Shown here one piece after another: positions 29,401 through 40,981 of a stretch of 64,000 nucleotides of DNA (position 1 is its first letter; each line of letters begins with the position of its first letter). A model generated the notes under the pieces. It was not told the origin of the DNA. It saw only the letters and a list, made by a program, of their open reading frames with translations, and did no database searches. The translations under genes and the position numbers were made by a program. Source of the stretch: Methylomarinum sp. Ch1-1 (GTDB lineage Bacteria; Pseudomonadota; Gammaproteobacteria; Methylococcales; Methylomonadaceae); the NCBI RefSeq assembly GCF_030717995.2, contig NZ_CP157742.1:1-64000 (forward strand), in the 5' to 3' direction.

Positions 29401-29917
29401 CGGTGATTGCCACGGTCACCACCCCACCCGGTTTGCCTTGCAGTTGCACGCTCAGTTCATTGACCGAAGCCAGCGTCACCGGAACGCTGATAATGTCGGT
29501 GTTTTGATTGAAATTGTGAGGCCCAACCACCACGGCGCCGTTTAGCGTGATCGTGCTGCTGCTGGCGAAACTGCCGATCGCCTCATCGTCTTCCAGGCCG
29601 CCATTGTAGACAGTTAAAACAAAGCGGCCATTGAGATGTTCGGTGAAAAACGTGCGCTTTTCGGTGACCGGGGCACCGCTGGCCCGGCTAAAATGCGCCG
29701 GCTCGAAGGCGGTCACCGTTTCGGCCTGAACCAAGCTCCAGCATGACAGCATTAACAGCGTCAAGATCCCCAACATCATCGCCGTCAGCGCGGACGCTAA
29801 AGCCGCAACATCCGCCGACAGGGACGCGTAAAAAACGGCGTCGCCGCTTAAAGATTTGGAACAATTTGAAGAACGAACAGACCGAGACTGAATGCGTGGC
29901 GCCAATAGCTTTAACAT
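23480..29917 (-). CDS. Giant Rhs/YD-repeat polymorphic toxin with C-terminal HNH nuclease
   Basis: A 2145-residue protein. A hydrophobic export segment is at about residues 37-63. PKD/Ig-like domains follow at about 170-265 (PFADAGINQTVAVGASVTLDGG) and 270-360 (a cadherin-like NAPPILEPIDNVSAPLGS). A CarboxypepD_reg-like domain is at about 365-430. Dozens of YD repeats run from about 1020 to 1990, and the Rhs core ends with YITSDPIGLNGGLNTYGYVG and NPLIYSDPKGL. The variable tail of about 135 residues carries an HNH-type nuclease: NKCANGCGTDIDASNSAGHH, IERHADGG and AEVCLHCHKELH. The YD shell is expected to enclose the toxin before release. Partner secretion genes are not in the window. Confidence 0.88.
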   Translation of the reverse strand: MLKLLAPRIQSRSVRSSNCSKSLSGDAVFYASLSADVAALASALTAMMLGILTLLMLSCWSLVQAETVTAFEPAHFSRASGAPVTEKRTFFTEHLNGRFVLTVYNGGLEDDEAIGSFASSSTITLNGAVVVGPHNFNQNTDIISVPVTLASVNELSVQLQGKPGGVVTVAITGNVNNAPFADAGINQTVAVGASVTLDGGGSFDDDGDALNYRWTLIAKPSASQAVLSNASSASAAFSADVEGNYVAGLVVNDGQLDSAQSQVTISALQPNAPPILEPIDNVSAPLGSTLTFDLSASDSDGDTLRYSVLDLPLPPGASLDAASGRFVFKPDVNEVGVHALTFTVSDGRASDQQTVAITVPAVDESAPTRFRGRLLDANDYQQGIVTPIVGATVSFRHNGSSARSDSQGYFTLSNLTAGTQVLDINAATAQDSPVGGPYAGFREQYPLIAHVENHEARPFYLPRIDRDSLTQIDPAIETRVANPNLGVSFTVPPYTAKNPDGSYFTGQFSISEVPRNLAPAAMPETIDPGLLVTIQPVGITFTEPVTLTFPNIDHLVPGNEVDIWSVDPEMGAFVIVGTGQVSADGQSIETIAGGVSATDWHSVLPPEANNTSQAPGSHVSPCDQDQTVTNSTLTTQSGCLNSGFSLPSYASQGKRRRLSFSYRSGRAWPNPAIPFDATIVRRSAVPPKISHQAIIGGVRQNNPSYLSTSGFSESVDETLRAVSLLDASSLATGIYPYNIRVTNHFASSSRSTTLRDSMVVINEQASPYGAGWGINGVSRLKQNNDGRVLIYDGSGQQDVFDRVRVNLDLNQWQQQGPLSAGNWQVSGDGLSVVQTINGQPSFFVGPDNQINTTITGRFRVETRSDDDFIGFVFGYQSPQSGNGDHPNDYEFLLFDWKRRYQSGAQQGFTLSRVTGGNADLWRHTGENLEVLASQYGSGLGWRPNTDYQYELVYSDSRIVIRIDGETIFDVADSFVPGKFGFYNSSQARVRYAHFITTSDYDASEGDYSTLVANDDGSFTRTLKNGTQIHFNAEGLQTDVVDRHGNRTRYAYNRDRQLTTITDPADLQTVFAYTDGRLDKVTDPAGRVTRFRFDNDNNLIQVTFPDGAFKRFGYDHRHLMTTEANERGFTGVREYRGNGRLKQVTRADGSVHQADHEQTIGLVDADSAFGSADNPAPVVRPEAAISVFTDGEGHSKYSNTDSFGRLIRRTDANHLTTVIDRDGDGNPIRTHRPDQLSYIDRVFDEAGNLISVTESYNNATTRYSYDPVFNLLTSVTEANQMALDASQRKATRYVRNPANGNLETLINALGHETHFDYNHAGQVVEIVDPNGLATSYHYNAQGLPDTITETPPSGGGLNRVTTLIYHADGQVKTLTTPDHITLTLDYDPRGRLISVSDPLHQRIDYRYDAAGNPTRINSVNGDGSLAATVAQRFDALSRLRNTVQPHISGQDSVQQSDYDQADNLALLINANGQPTDFDYDPGNRLIKRIDARLGVTDYAYDDNGHLNQVIAPNGAQTDYQVDPLGRIRQEVSPDRGVIDYRYDLNDNLIEATDARGISVRYEYDELNRLIAIQYPEDAREDVILTYDTCAFGIGRLCRISDEAGDSQLAYDAYGNLTAITEHRDGTDYSQFFQYDAGHRLIAQTLPSGRTLHYDRDSLGRVERITTTVAGVSQIILDHIGYDASHRITGRDFGNGLGETRRYDLQGRLVSQTLGSGQDTVFSYDANSNLLTRNTTANRHAYQYDELDRLQSEVNNGAEIGYQYDENGNRLLRSEGKQSSVYDFTLGGNQLETIDNQLLTYDAAGHLIRDAQGRTFVYNNAGRLTAIQQNGVTVAEYRYHGNGQRSHKLIGATVIHYHYDLLGNLISETNADGSARKDYVWLGSEPVAQIDRTASGETLHYLHSDHLHTPRLATDASRSITWRWESQAFGDSQPQSFGATVNLRFPGQYYDAESGLYYNWHRYYDPELGRYITSDPIGLNGGLNTYGYVGGNPLIYSDPKGLIWDILDFGFFAQSLYEYYQCSSTDNAINLGLDAIGLFPGIPALGTLRRIDDAVDVTKGAKLPKPPTGPGTVPKSERDPKRLFTPSEREAKRAEQGNKCANGCGTDIDASNSAGHHIERHADGGKTVPENHAEVCLHCHKELHSGN

Positions 29918-30158
29918 ACGCTTCCCTTTATCCTTGATGGTTGATTTTGCTTCCCGTCATCCTGTGTAGATGCGCTGGGGATTAACATGAGTGCGAGAAA
30001 TTAAAGCACAACATCCTTTCGACGGCTGTCAGTCTTGGCTGAAATTTATGTCTGTAAATGCTGAAAATATGTAGAAATGCCGGATGATTCACAATAATCA
30101 CCGGCATTGAAGGATTGCTACCTCGTCTTCGCGCCTTACGAGGTTATGATTATTCACC
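29918..30158. other. Intergenic stretch upstream of the Rhs gene
   Basis: It holds the Rhs start region, with a ribosome site AAGGGAAG before the ATG. A small hairpin CTCGTCTTCGCGCCTTACGAG lies at 30122-30142. The last 8 bases (TATTCACC, 30151-30158) are the left target duplicate of the IS66 element. Nothing else is seen. Confidence 0.5.
30151..30158. repeat. IS66 target site duplication, left
   Basis: TATTCACC here and CATTCACC at 33846-33853 differ at one base. Eight bp is the usual IS66 duplication. Confidence 0.6.
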
Positions 30159-30187
30159 GGTTGAGTAGACCGGTTTCTTTCGACCAA

Positions 30188-30282
30188 ATAACATCGTACT
30201 TGCCATGCTTCTCTGGAACGCCCCGCCGCACGCGGCTACTACGTGATTGCAAATCGTTTGTTATTTCATCAATTGTTACCAA
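30188..30282. repeat. 95 bp palindromic insertion between intron domains V and VI
   Basis: The segment has imperfectly complementary ends (AAATAACATCGTACTTGC and, reversed, AAATAACAAACGATTTGC) and a GC-rich centre CCCCGCCGCACGCGGC. ACCAA occurs just outside on both sides (30183-30187 and 30278-30282), like a 5 bp target duplicate. It could be a miniature element inserted in domain VI, or an unusual long domain VI arm. Confidence 0.45.
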
Positions 30283-30292
30283 GCCCCTCACA

Positions 30293-30325
30293 GAACCGTG
30301 CTTGCGCTATTTACGCACACGGCTC
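30293..30325 (-). ncRNA. Group II intron domain V
   Basis: GAGCCGTGTGCG and GCAAGCACGGTTC on the minus strand form the conserved 33-34 nt catalytic hairpin with an AGC-type lower stem. It is followed by TGTGAGGGGC, as expected. Confidence 0.85.
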
Positions 30326-30350
30326 CTCATTAAGAACCCTATTCACGGAT

Positions 30351-31670
30351 TCAGAATAGATTCACCAAGATTTTAGGTTTCGGCAGTGGAAAACGCGCTA
30401 ACAATAGAGCAAACTTTGCCCAACTACAGCAGTTTCTCCGGCCTCGCCGATTCAGCCATTTGTGTAGAATGCGTTGCACTTGATAAAAGTACAGGTTTAT
30501 TCCTCGACTGTTATCGGTGACGCCATAGTAGCCGTAATGGCCTCGCAGTTTGCGGGCGGTTCGCTTGAGTATTTCGGCGGTCGGCAGGTTTCGGTTTGCC
30601 TTAAGCCATGCACGGTAGGCTTTCAGCTTCGCCGTTAGGCGTTTACCGATCGTCTTCCGCTTCATCCGAAAGCGTTTTCCGTCTCGCGTCCGTGTACAGT
30701 AGTGGGTAAACCCCAGAAAATCAAAGGTCACCGCCTTTTCGCCACGCGCTCTCGCACGTTTGACCGCTAACGGGCCAAATTCAATGCATTGCGTTTTCTC
30801 CGGTGCTAACGTCAGCCCAAACAGGGCGAGCCGTGCTTCTAGCTCGTTCCGGAATCGTTTGGCATCCGCTTCCTGCTGGAAGCAGACGACAAAGTCGTCC
30901 GCATAGCGTATCATTCGGACGACTCCACCGCAGCTTTTCGCAAACTTGCGGGTCATCCACAAGTCTAGGCTGTAGTGCAAATAGAGATTGGCTAGCAAGG
31001 GCGATATCACACCACCTTGCGGCGTGCCTGTTTCACTGGCTTTAAACTGTCCGTCTTCGACGATACCCGCTTTCAAGAAGCGTTTGATGTAGCGCAATAC
31101 GCGTTTGTCGGCGATACGATGCGCGAGAAAAGCCATCAGCTGCTCTTGGTCTACCGTATCGAAAAAGCCTTTTATATCGGCTTCCACAATGTGGTTTATC
31201 GGTCGATTTTCGACTGTTTGGCTTAACGCTCGCAGCGCATCATGACAGCTTTTACCCGGCCTGAATCCATACGAGTCGTCTATAAAGTCTTGCTCATAGA
31301 TAGCCTGTAAGATTTTGACCAGCCCGGCTTGCACCAGTTTGTCTTCCAGCGCCGGTATCCCTAAGGGCCTTAACTTATCAGTCCCGGGCTTGGGGATGTA
31401 AACCCGTTGCACCGGTTGGGGTATGTAGGCCATTCGGTGCAGTTTATCAACTAGCTGCTGAAGATTTTCCAGTAAGTTGTTCTCATACTGTTGCTTGGTG
31501 ACTCCATCAATACCTGACGCAGCATGATTCCTCAGCGCGTCAAAGCATCCCCATAACATTTCCACTGTCATCAGATGAAACAAGCTGGTGAACTGACAGT
31601 TCGGTTCGTTACGGGCTTTCTCCGCTATACGTTGCAGTTTCGTGGTTACCGTTTCTTCGTTTCTGGGCAC
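30351..31670 (-). CDS. ltrA: Group II intron reverse transcriptase/maturase
   Basis: A 439-residue intron-encoded protein. The RT domain includes AASGIDGVTKQQYENNLLEN, RPLGIPALEDKLVQ, DSYGFRPGKSCHDAL, GTPQGGVISPLLANLYLHY and the catalytic MIRYADDFVVCF (YADD). The C-terminal maturase part is short (FDFLGFTHYCTRTRDGKRF ... YQVQRILHKWLNRRGRR). No C-terminal HNH endonuclease is present, so it probably moves without second-strand cleavage. The gene is intact. Confidence 0.93.
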   Translation of the reverse strand: MPRNEETVTTKLQRIAEKARNEPNCQFTSLFHLMTVEMLWGCFDALRNHAASGIDGVTKQQYENNLLENLQQLVDKLHRMAYIPQPVQRVYIPKPGTDKLRPLGIPALEDKLVQAGLVKILQAIYEQDFIDDSYGFRPGKSCHDALRALSQTVENRPINHIVEADIKGFFDTVDQEQLMAFLAHRIADKRVLRYIKRFLKAGIVEDGQFKASETGTPQGGVISPLLANLYLHYSLDLWMTRKFAKSCGGVVRMIRYADDFVVCFQQEADAKRFRNELEARLALFGLTLAPEKTQCIEFGPLAVKRARARGEKAVTFDFLGFTHYCTRTRDGKRFRMKRKTIGKRLTAKLKAYRAWLKANRNLPTAEILKRTARKLRGHYGYYGVTDNSRGINLYFYQVQRILHKWLNRRGRRNCCSWAKFALLLARFPLPKPKILVNLF

Positions 31671-32393
31671 GTTCGGTATGTCTCCTTAACGTTGTTTCTT
31701 AATGTAACGGTCTTCCCTCCCGCAGCATTACCCGCGTTCATCGGTACTACACCGTTATCCGACTACCTATAGGCATTTGTCTTTCTTACTTTATGATCGC
31801 TTGTCCGACATACTCGCTTCCTTGTGAGACCTGATAGGTTCTCCCAGGTTGCCGTTTATTCCCGGTGTCCAGCATGCCATGCTCTTCGACCCCGGAGAGG
31901 CAGAGTAAGACTTGTCATGACGCCTTACTCTGTGTTGATTTCCGCATAGTTAACTACGTCATCCCTCTCTTGTCTCTGCTTTCGAGGCTCAATCACTTCA
32001 GCTTTCGCTTACGGCCTGTTGTCTTGAGTTGCTTTGTGCTTAATCTTTGGGGTTACCCCCGCCGACCCAAAGACTCTACCCAGTGGCTGACCGGCCTTCT
32101 GGGACGGGATTCTCGCCCGCTGGAATAAACGACCTTGCCTGGCCGCACTAACTACTCACCCCTAAAAAAAGTCAAAAAAAGACTTGACAGGTTTTTCGGT
32201 GCAAAAAAGACGTTTTCCGAAATAGGGACGAATGTCCCCTCAATTCGCCATGTCTATCACGCTCCTGGGATTTTGTGACAGTCACGCAAGGCCTGTTTCA
32301 AAATGTTGTTTTTCGTTCGCTCAGCGAGCGCTCTGAAGGTCGAAAAAAGGCCATGCGATAATAGCGTCATGAAAACAGACGTAGTCATAGCGA

Positions 32394-33830
32394 ATGGCAA
32401 ACCTTGATAAAACCTCAGTGCGACAGGAACTCGATCGGGTAAAAGCCGATTTTGAAGCGCTCCGGACGGCCGGTAAAGTCACGCCGGAAAGTCTGGCGGT
32501 GATGAACAGTCTGTTTATGATTGTCGAGCTGATTTTAGCGATTTTCCTGGAAAGGACAACCCGGAAGGATAATCGGAACTCCAGCCTGCCTTCGTCACAA
32601 ACGGGCCCGGATGATTCGGCGCTCGTGTCGGGAAGCCAAGGCAAAGGAAAGCGACTGGATAAACGGAATGCGGTCAATTCGCGCACCGTCGAAACGGTCA
32701 GCGTGTCGACGGTGTCGACCTGCGAGGTGTGCGGTGAGTCCTTAACGGACGTGCCTTGCCGGCATCATGAACGGCGCACCAAGATCGATATCGTGTTCGA
32801 GAAAGTGGTCGAACACGTCGATGCCGAGGTGAAGACCTGCCCGGTCTGCCAAACCATGGTGAAAGGCCGGTTTCCCGATGACTTGGCAGGGCCCCTGCAA
32901 TACGGCGATGGGCTGAAAGCGTTCGCGACCAACCTATTAGTCGGTCAGATGGTTGCCTTGAATCGGGTTCAACAGCTAATCGGGGCGATGATGGACACGG
33001 TGATCGCCGAAGCCACTTTGCTGAACTGGGTGTTACGCTGTCATCAAGCGCTGGAGGCCTGGGAACAACAAGCCATTGAACAGCTATTGGCCGCCCCCGT
33101 GATGTATGTGGATGAAACCTCGCTACGAGTCGACCGAAAAAACCAGTGGATTCATGTCTATGCGGCAGGTAGCGTCACCCTCAAGCGACTCCATCGAAAG
33201 CGGGGCAAAGCCGCGATTGAAGCCATTCACATCATTCCGCGTTATGGCGGGGTGATTGTGCATGATTGCTGGGCCTCTTATTTTGCGTATGAGGATTGCA
33301 AGCATGGCCTGTGCGGATCGCACTTGTTACGTGAGCTGACGTTTATCGTGGATGCCCACCAGTATCGCTGGGCGAAAAATATGAAGCGGCTGTTACAGGA
33401 GACTTGCGTTCAGGTCTCTAAAAAGGAAGAGAAATGTCTGTCCGACCGGGAACTGGCCAACTTGCAAAAGCGCTATCGCGCGACTCTCACCCGGGGTGAA
33501 AAGGAATTGCCGCCGATTCCGCCCAAGCCCAGCGGCAAGCGCGGTAAAATCGCCAAGTCTGATGCGCATAATTTGTGGGAGCGCTTGAAAACCCATGAAG
33601 CGTCCGTGCTGCTCTTCGCCCGCCATCCCGCCGTGGCATTCACCAACAACCGGGCCGAACAGGACTTGAGAATGGCCAAGGTCAAGCAAAAGGTCTCCGG
33701 CTGCTTTCGGTCCGAAGACTATGCTCATGCCTATTGCCGGATTTCCAGTTATTTACAGACCATGGCCAATAAAGGCTATAACCCGCTGACCGCCATTCAA
33801 TTAGCATTGGCGGGGAAGGCTTGCGAGTGA
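32394..33830 (+). CDS. tnpC: IS66-family transposase
   Basis: A 478-residue TnpC-type transposase. It has an N-terminal coiled-coil segment (SVRQELDRVKADFEALR), a zinc-binding CEVCGESLTDVPCRHHE and CPVCQT region, and then the DDE core with VMYVDETSLRVDRKNQWIHV (Asp), IVHDCWASYFAYEDCKHGLC (Asp) and the C-terminal FTNNRAEQDLRMAKVKQKVS (Glu). No orfA/orfB partners are present, as in the single-gene IS66 branch. It is intact. Confidence 0.93.
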   Translation: MANLDKTSVRQELDRVKADFEALRTAGKVTPESLAVMNSLFMIVELILAIFLERTTRKDNRNSSLPSSQTGPDDSALVSGSQGKGKRLDKRNAVNSRTVETVSVSTVSTCEVCGESLTDVPCRHHERRTKIDIVFEKVVEHVDAEVKTCPVCQTMVKGRFPDDLAGPLQYGDGLKAFATNLLVGQMVALNRVQQLIGAMMDTVIAEATLLNWVLRCHQALEAWEQQAIEQLLAAPVMYVDETSLRVDRKNQWIHVYAAGSVTLKRLHRKRGKAAIEAIHIIPRYGGVIVHDCWASYFAYEDCKHGLCGSHLLRELTFIVDAHQYRWAKNMKRLLQETCVQVSKKEEKCLSDRELANLQKRYRATLTRGEKELPPIPPKPSGKRGKIAKSDAHNLWERLKTHEASVLLFARHPAVAFTNNRAEQDLRMAKVKQKVSGCFRSEDYAHAYCRISSYLQTMANKGYNPLTAIQLALAGKACE

Positions 33831-33845
33831 GGGGCGAGTAGTTAC

Positions 33846-33853
33846 CATTCACC
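33846..33853. repeat. IS66 target site duplication, right
   Basis: CATTCACC, partner of TATTCACC at 30151-30158 with one mismatch. Confidence 0.6.
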
Positions 33854-34372
33854 ATTTATTCCCGTTCTCGAGACGAGCGGCCATGCGTTAAATGTGAATG
33901 AAAATGAATAGGAATGATATTCTTACAGATCGAATGTTACATATGCTCGTGCATAGCAAGCTCTATTCGTAATAAAACGACTATGGCTAAAAAGAGGTTA
34001 GTGCATTTAACAATACAATCCGTAAACGTGATTTTTGCTCTTCCCCACTTCCTCCTTTGCCAGCCCTGTATTTGATCACGCCAATCTCCTGATTGAAACG
34101 AAAGCCACCATGATGAGAGGCGTTACGGAGCTGATTGTCAATCATTCTCACATAACTTCGTGAATGGTTGATTTGCTGTAAAGGGATTACATCTTCCAGC
34201 TTTATCGAGCTTTTTGTATTACTTCAATGTCATAGCTTCAAATTGGTCAAATGCTCTACCTGTTATTACATTGTTAACATAGGCGGGTGTTTCAGCGAGG
34301 CTAGTAAATGCTTCAAAGACGTTGCCGTAAAATCTGCTAATATCATCAAAGTGTCTGGATTAGGAGATTGCC
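33854..34372. other. Intergenic stretch with a short gene remnant
   Basis: The minus strand at about 34005-34150 reads NQLRNASHHGGFRF, EIGVIKYRAGKGGSGEEQ, which looks like the conserved C-terminal piece of a larger protein, with no start. The remainder has no gene. A promoter for the antitoxin at 34373 should lie at its right end. Confidence 0.35.
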
Positions 34373-34687
34373 ATGACAAATAAACGTACAGACAGAATTG
34401 ATCTTAGAGTCTATCCAGAGGCGAAAGAAGCGCTTCAAGCGGCGGCATTACGGCATAAATCGGTCAGCGAATTTATCCTTGATAGTGCTTTGGATACTGC
34501 CGATGAAGTTTTGGCCGACCGTCGCCATTTCGGGTTGAATGCTGAGCAATGAAAGGCCTTACAGGTTGCTCTTGATTCCCCGCCCCGCCCATTACCACGT
34601 ATTGAGAAACTCATGCAGGAGCCGGGGATTTTTGATCGACCCAGAATAGACCACCTATCGAAAAATTCGACCGTCGTCATGATATAG
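34373..34687 (+). pseudogene. DUF1778 (TacA-type) antitoxin with in-frame UGA
   Basis: ATG 34373 opens MTNKRTDRIDLRVYPEAKEA, a ribbon-helix-helix N-terminus, and runs to a TGA at 34550-34552 (codon 60) within LNAEQ-stop-KALQVALDSPPRP. Relatives have Trp there. The frame continues RIEKLMQEPGIFDR to a TAG at 34685. As written it makes a 59-residue protein lacking the toxin-binding tail. This looks like a nonsense mutation. Confidence 0.75.
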
Positions 34688-35142
34688 ATTCCTTCGATTG
34701 TGGACAGGAAAACCTGAATCGATATTTACAGCGCTACGCTTTGATGAGTCAGCGGTCCGGTGCTGCCCAGACATATGTTGGCGTGGCGGATGAAGAAGTC
34801 ATAGGTTATTACTCACTTGTCGTGAGCAATGTCACTTACGGTGATGCTTCCGCACGCTTGAAAAAAGGACTATCCCGCAACCCGGTTCCCGTTATGTTGC
34901 TCGCCCGCCTGGCGACCAATCTTGATTGGCAAGAAAAAGGTGTTGGAGCCGGGTTGCTAAGGGACGTCATGCAACGCACCGTCCAAGTGGTCGATATTGC
35001 AGGTGTTCGGGCGTTTATAGTCCATGCGAAGGATGATAAAGCGGAAGCTTTTTATGAGCATGTTGATTTTATTCCCTCACCGACTGATCCATACCATCTT
35101 TATCTTTTAATCACAGACATCAGAAAAACGATGCAGAATTGA
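34636..35142 (+). pseudogene. GNAT-family (TacT-type) toxin lacking a proper start
   Basis: The open frame reads PIEKFDRRHDIDSFDCGQEN and LNRYLQRYALMSQRSGAAQT, the typical N-terminus of GNAT toxins that acetylate aminoacyl-tRNA. It continues through LARLATNLDWQEKGVGAGLL (acetyl-CoA binding) and FYEHVDFIPSP. No ATG/GTG/TTG precedes the conserved N-terminus in frame; the first usable start is TTG 34741, which removes it. With the antitoxin also broken, the pair looks decayed. Confidence 0.7.
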
Positions 35143-35666
35143 TTGGTTCTATTGTGCCCTCCTCTCCGAAAAAGGAAGGGTTTCAAGTGGGTTTCAGGAC
35201 AAACCGTTCTTTTGGTCAGATGACCCCGGCTTGACTCTTCCTATTTGGCAGCAAATTTAGTCAAAAGCAATCCCAAAAGCCAAGTTGTTGGAATACATTT
35301 TGACTATGGCCACCCTCCCTGCGTCTTTTTTTGAACGAGAAGCAGTTTCAAGAATTGGAAGGCACATAGATATTGAGATATTGCACGGAAACTTTGAATT
35401 TTCAACCGTTACAGTCGATCACGAAATAAAAGGACGAAACCTATCTTGACAAACATCGAATTAGTGGCAACGATAAGAGCTTATATACGAACACTCCAAT
35501 CTAGATGTCAAGAGGGTATAGAGAATTCTTGTTAGTTTCTTGAATAGGTCGTTGTCATCGTCGATGTATATTAGCAGCTGAAATCCTAAAATATACAGGC
35601 CACCCGTAAATCACCAAATACATGATTTATACCATATTTTTTTTCAAAACTTAAAGTTAACAGGTC
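35143..35666. other. Intergenic stretch before the histidine kinase gene
   Basis: About 520 bp. A frame near 35308-35449 reads FDYGHPPCVFFEREAVSRIG and IDIEILHGNFEF to a stop, perhaps the tail of a lost gene. The AT-rich last 90 bp likely hold the kinase promoter. Nothing firm is seen. Confidence 0.4.
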
Positions 35667-39458
<3,792 letters not shown>

Positions 39459-39460
39459 TT

Positions 39461-40468
39461 ATGATAAACAGCCCGATTCTATGCGCCGATGATGAGCCTT
39501 ACAACCTAGGGATCCTGCGCATGGCGCTGAAAGAGCATCATCCCCTGGTCTTTTCCCGTAGTGGTCAGGAAACCCTGTATGCCGTTGCCAAGCATCGTCC
39601 TGCACTGATCCTGCTCGATGTCCAAATGCCCGACATGGATGGCTATGAGGTTTGTCGACGACTCAAGCGTGATGCCGACACCGAGAATATTCCTGTCATA
39701 TTCGTGACGGGAATGACACAGGAAATCGACGAAAAGGCGGGGTTCGAGGTCGGCGCCGTGGATTACATCACCAAGCCTATTTCGGTACCGATCGTGCAGG
39801 CCAGAGTACAAACTCACCTGTCGCTGGTGCGAGCCGACAGGCTTAAAGAAAGTTATCACGATGCGATCCATATGCTTGGCAAAGCAGGCCATTACAACGA
39901 TACCGACACCGGCGTCCATATTTGGCGCATGGCGGCTTACAGCCGGGTTCTTGCCGAGACTATAGGCTGGGACATGGAAAGATGTAACCTGCTGGAACTG
40001 GCCGCGCCGATGCATGATACCGGTAAAATCGGCATCCCCGATGCTATTCTAAAAAAACCAGGAAAACTCGATCAGGAAGAGTGGAAGATCATGAAGAGCC
40101 ATTCCAGCATAGGGCATGGGATCCTCAAACAAAGTAAAGCTCCGTTATTTCAACTTGCAGCGGAAATTGCGCTGAATCACCATGAAAAATGGGATGGTAC
40201 AGGTTATCCCAATGGCCTGTCGGCAATGGAGATTCCTGAATCGGCGCGCATAGTGGCCATTGCCGATGTATTTGACGCCCTTTCGATGAAACGTCCCTAT
40301 AAGGAGGCTTGGTCACTGGCCAAGATACAGGACTACTTAAATGAGAATGCCGGAAGCCATCTTGATAGCCAACTGGTAGAGGTATTCATGGATATCATGC
40401 CAACAATTCTGGAGATCAAAGCCAATTGGGACGCTCGTGAGCTGGCATTGGTAGAGAATTTTTCATGA
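39461..40468 (+). CDS. Response regulator with HD-GYP c-di-GMP phosphodiesterase domain
   Basis: A 335-residue protein. The receiver domain (1-120) has CADDEP and phospho-acceptor Asp53 (LLDVQMPDMDGYE). The HD-GYP domain (about 140-325) has MHDTGKIGIPD (His185-Asp186), NHHEKWDGTGYPNG and IADVFDALSMKRPYK, so the catalytic residues are present. I chose ATG 39461, with GGAGG 10 bases upstream, over TTG 39455. It is expected to hydrolyse cyclic di-GMP when phosphorylated, most simply by the kinase encoded just upstream. Confidence 0.9.
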   Translation: MINSPILCADDEPYNLGILRMALKEHHPLVFSRSGQETLYAVAKHRPALILLDVQMPDMDGYEVCRRLKRDADTENIPVIFVTGMTQEIDEKAGFEVGAVDYITKPISVPIVQARVQTHLSLVRADRLKESYHDAIHMLGKAGHYNDTDTGVHIWRMAAYSRVLAETIGWDMERCNLLELAAPMHDTGKIGIPDAILKKPGKLDQEEWKIMKSHSSIGHGILKQSKAPLFQLAAEIALNHHEKWDGTGYPNGLSAMEIPESARIVAIADVFDALSMKRPYKEAWSLAKIQDYLNENAGSHLDSQLVEVFMDIMPTILEIKANWDARELALVENFS

Positions 40469-40487
40469 GAGTCAGCGCCACGGTGAT

Positions 40488-40981
40488 GTGTCAACACTTT
40501 TCCGGACACATTGTTACACAGCTTTTTGCTGTATTTCGTAGTCCACCGGTGACAAATAGTCATTGGCAGAATGAAGGCGTTCTCGATTATAAAAGACCTC
40601 GATATATTCAAAAATCGCCTGCTTACCTTCTTCACGAGTTTTAAATCGACAATGATGGGTCAATTCCGTTTTCAAGGTATGAAAAAAACTTTCGGACACG
40701 CTATTATCCCAGCAGTTTCCTTTACGACTCATCGATTGAATGACATGATGCTCCTTTAAAATCGCGCGATGGCTATCAGAAGCATACTGGCTGCCGCGAT
40801 CGGTAGCCAGACAAGCCCTTTCTCCGGTTTGCGCTTCCACAGAGCCATTAATAAAGCGTCATTGACTAGCTTGGCCTTCATCCGACTATCCATCGACCAG
40901 CCGACCACCTTTCTGGAAAACAAGTCAATGACCACCGCCAAATATAACCAGCCTTCTTCGGTGGCAATGTAGGACTAGCGG
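40488..40981 (-). pseudogene. IS3-family orfB remnant (frameshifted, 5' truncated)
   Basis: The minus strand reads [20 protein letters not shown], then after a frame change near 40810 [20 protein letters not shown] and [19 protein letters not shown]-type sequence ([20 protein letters not shown]), the C-terminal DDE part of an IS3 orfB. The terminal sequence TGTCAACACTTTTCCGGACA at 40486-40505 is the likely IS end. There is no orfA and no second end, so it cannot transpose alone. Confidence 0.8.

Larger units (their letters stand above)
30160..32148 (-). mobile_element. Group II intron with reverse transcriptase
   Basis: On the minus strand it begins GTGCGGCCAGGCAAGG (5' consensus GUGCG at 32148). 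It carries the reverse transcriptase gene, then domain V (GAGCCGTGTGCG ... CACGGTTC, 30293-30325), and ends in a domain VI-like CGGTCTACTCAAC at 30160. The length of about 1.99 kb is normal. A 95 bp palindromic segment lies between domains V and VI and is unusual. Confidence 0.85.
30159..33845 (+). mobile_element. IS66-family insertion sequence split by a group II intron
   Basis: Removing 30160-32148 joins G(30159) to TAACTACTCACCCC and recreates the end GTAACTACTC. This is exactly complementary to GAGTAGTTAC at 33836-33845, and 8 bp near-duplicates flank the outer ends. The element without the intron is about 1.7 kb with a single transposase gene. The intron therefore entered after the IS, one base inside its left end. 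Confidence 0.8.
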
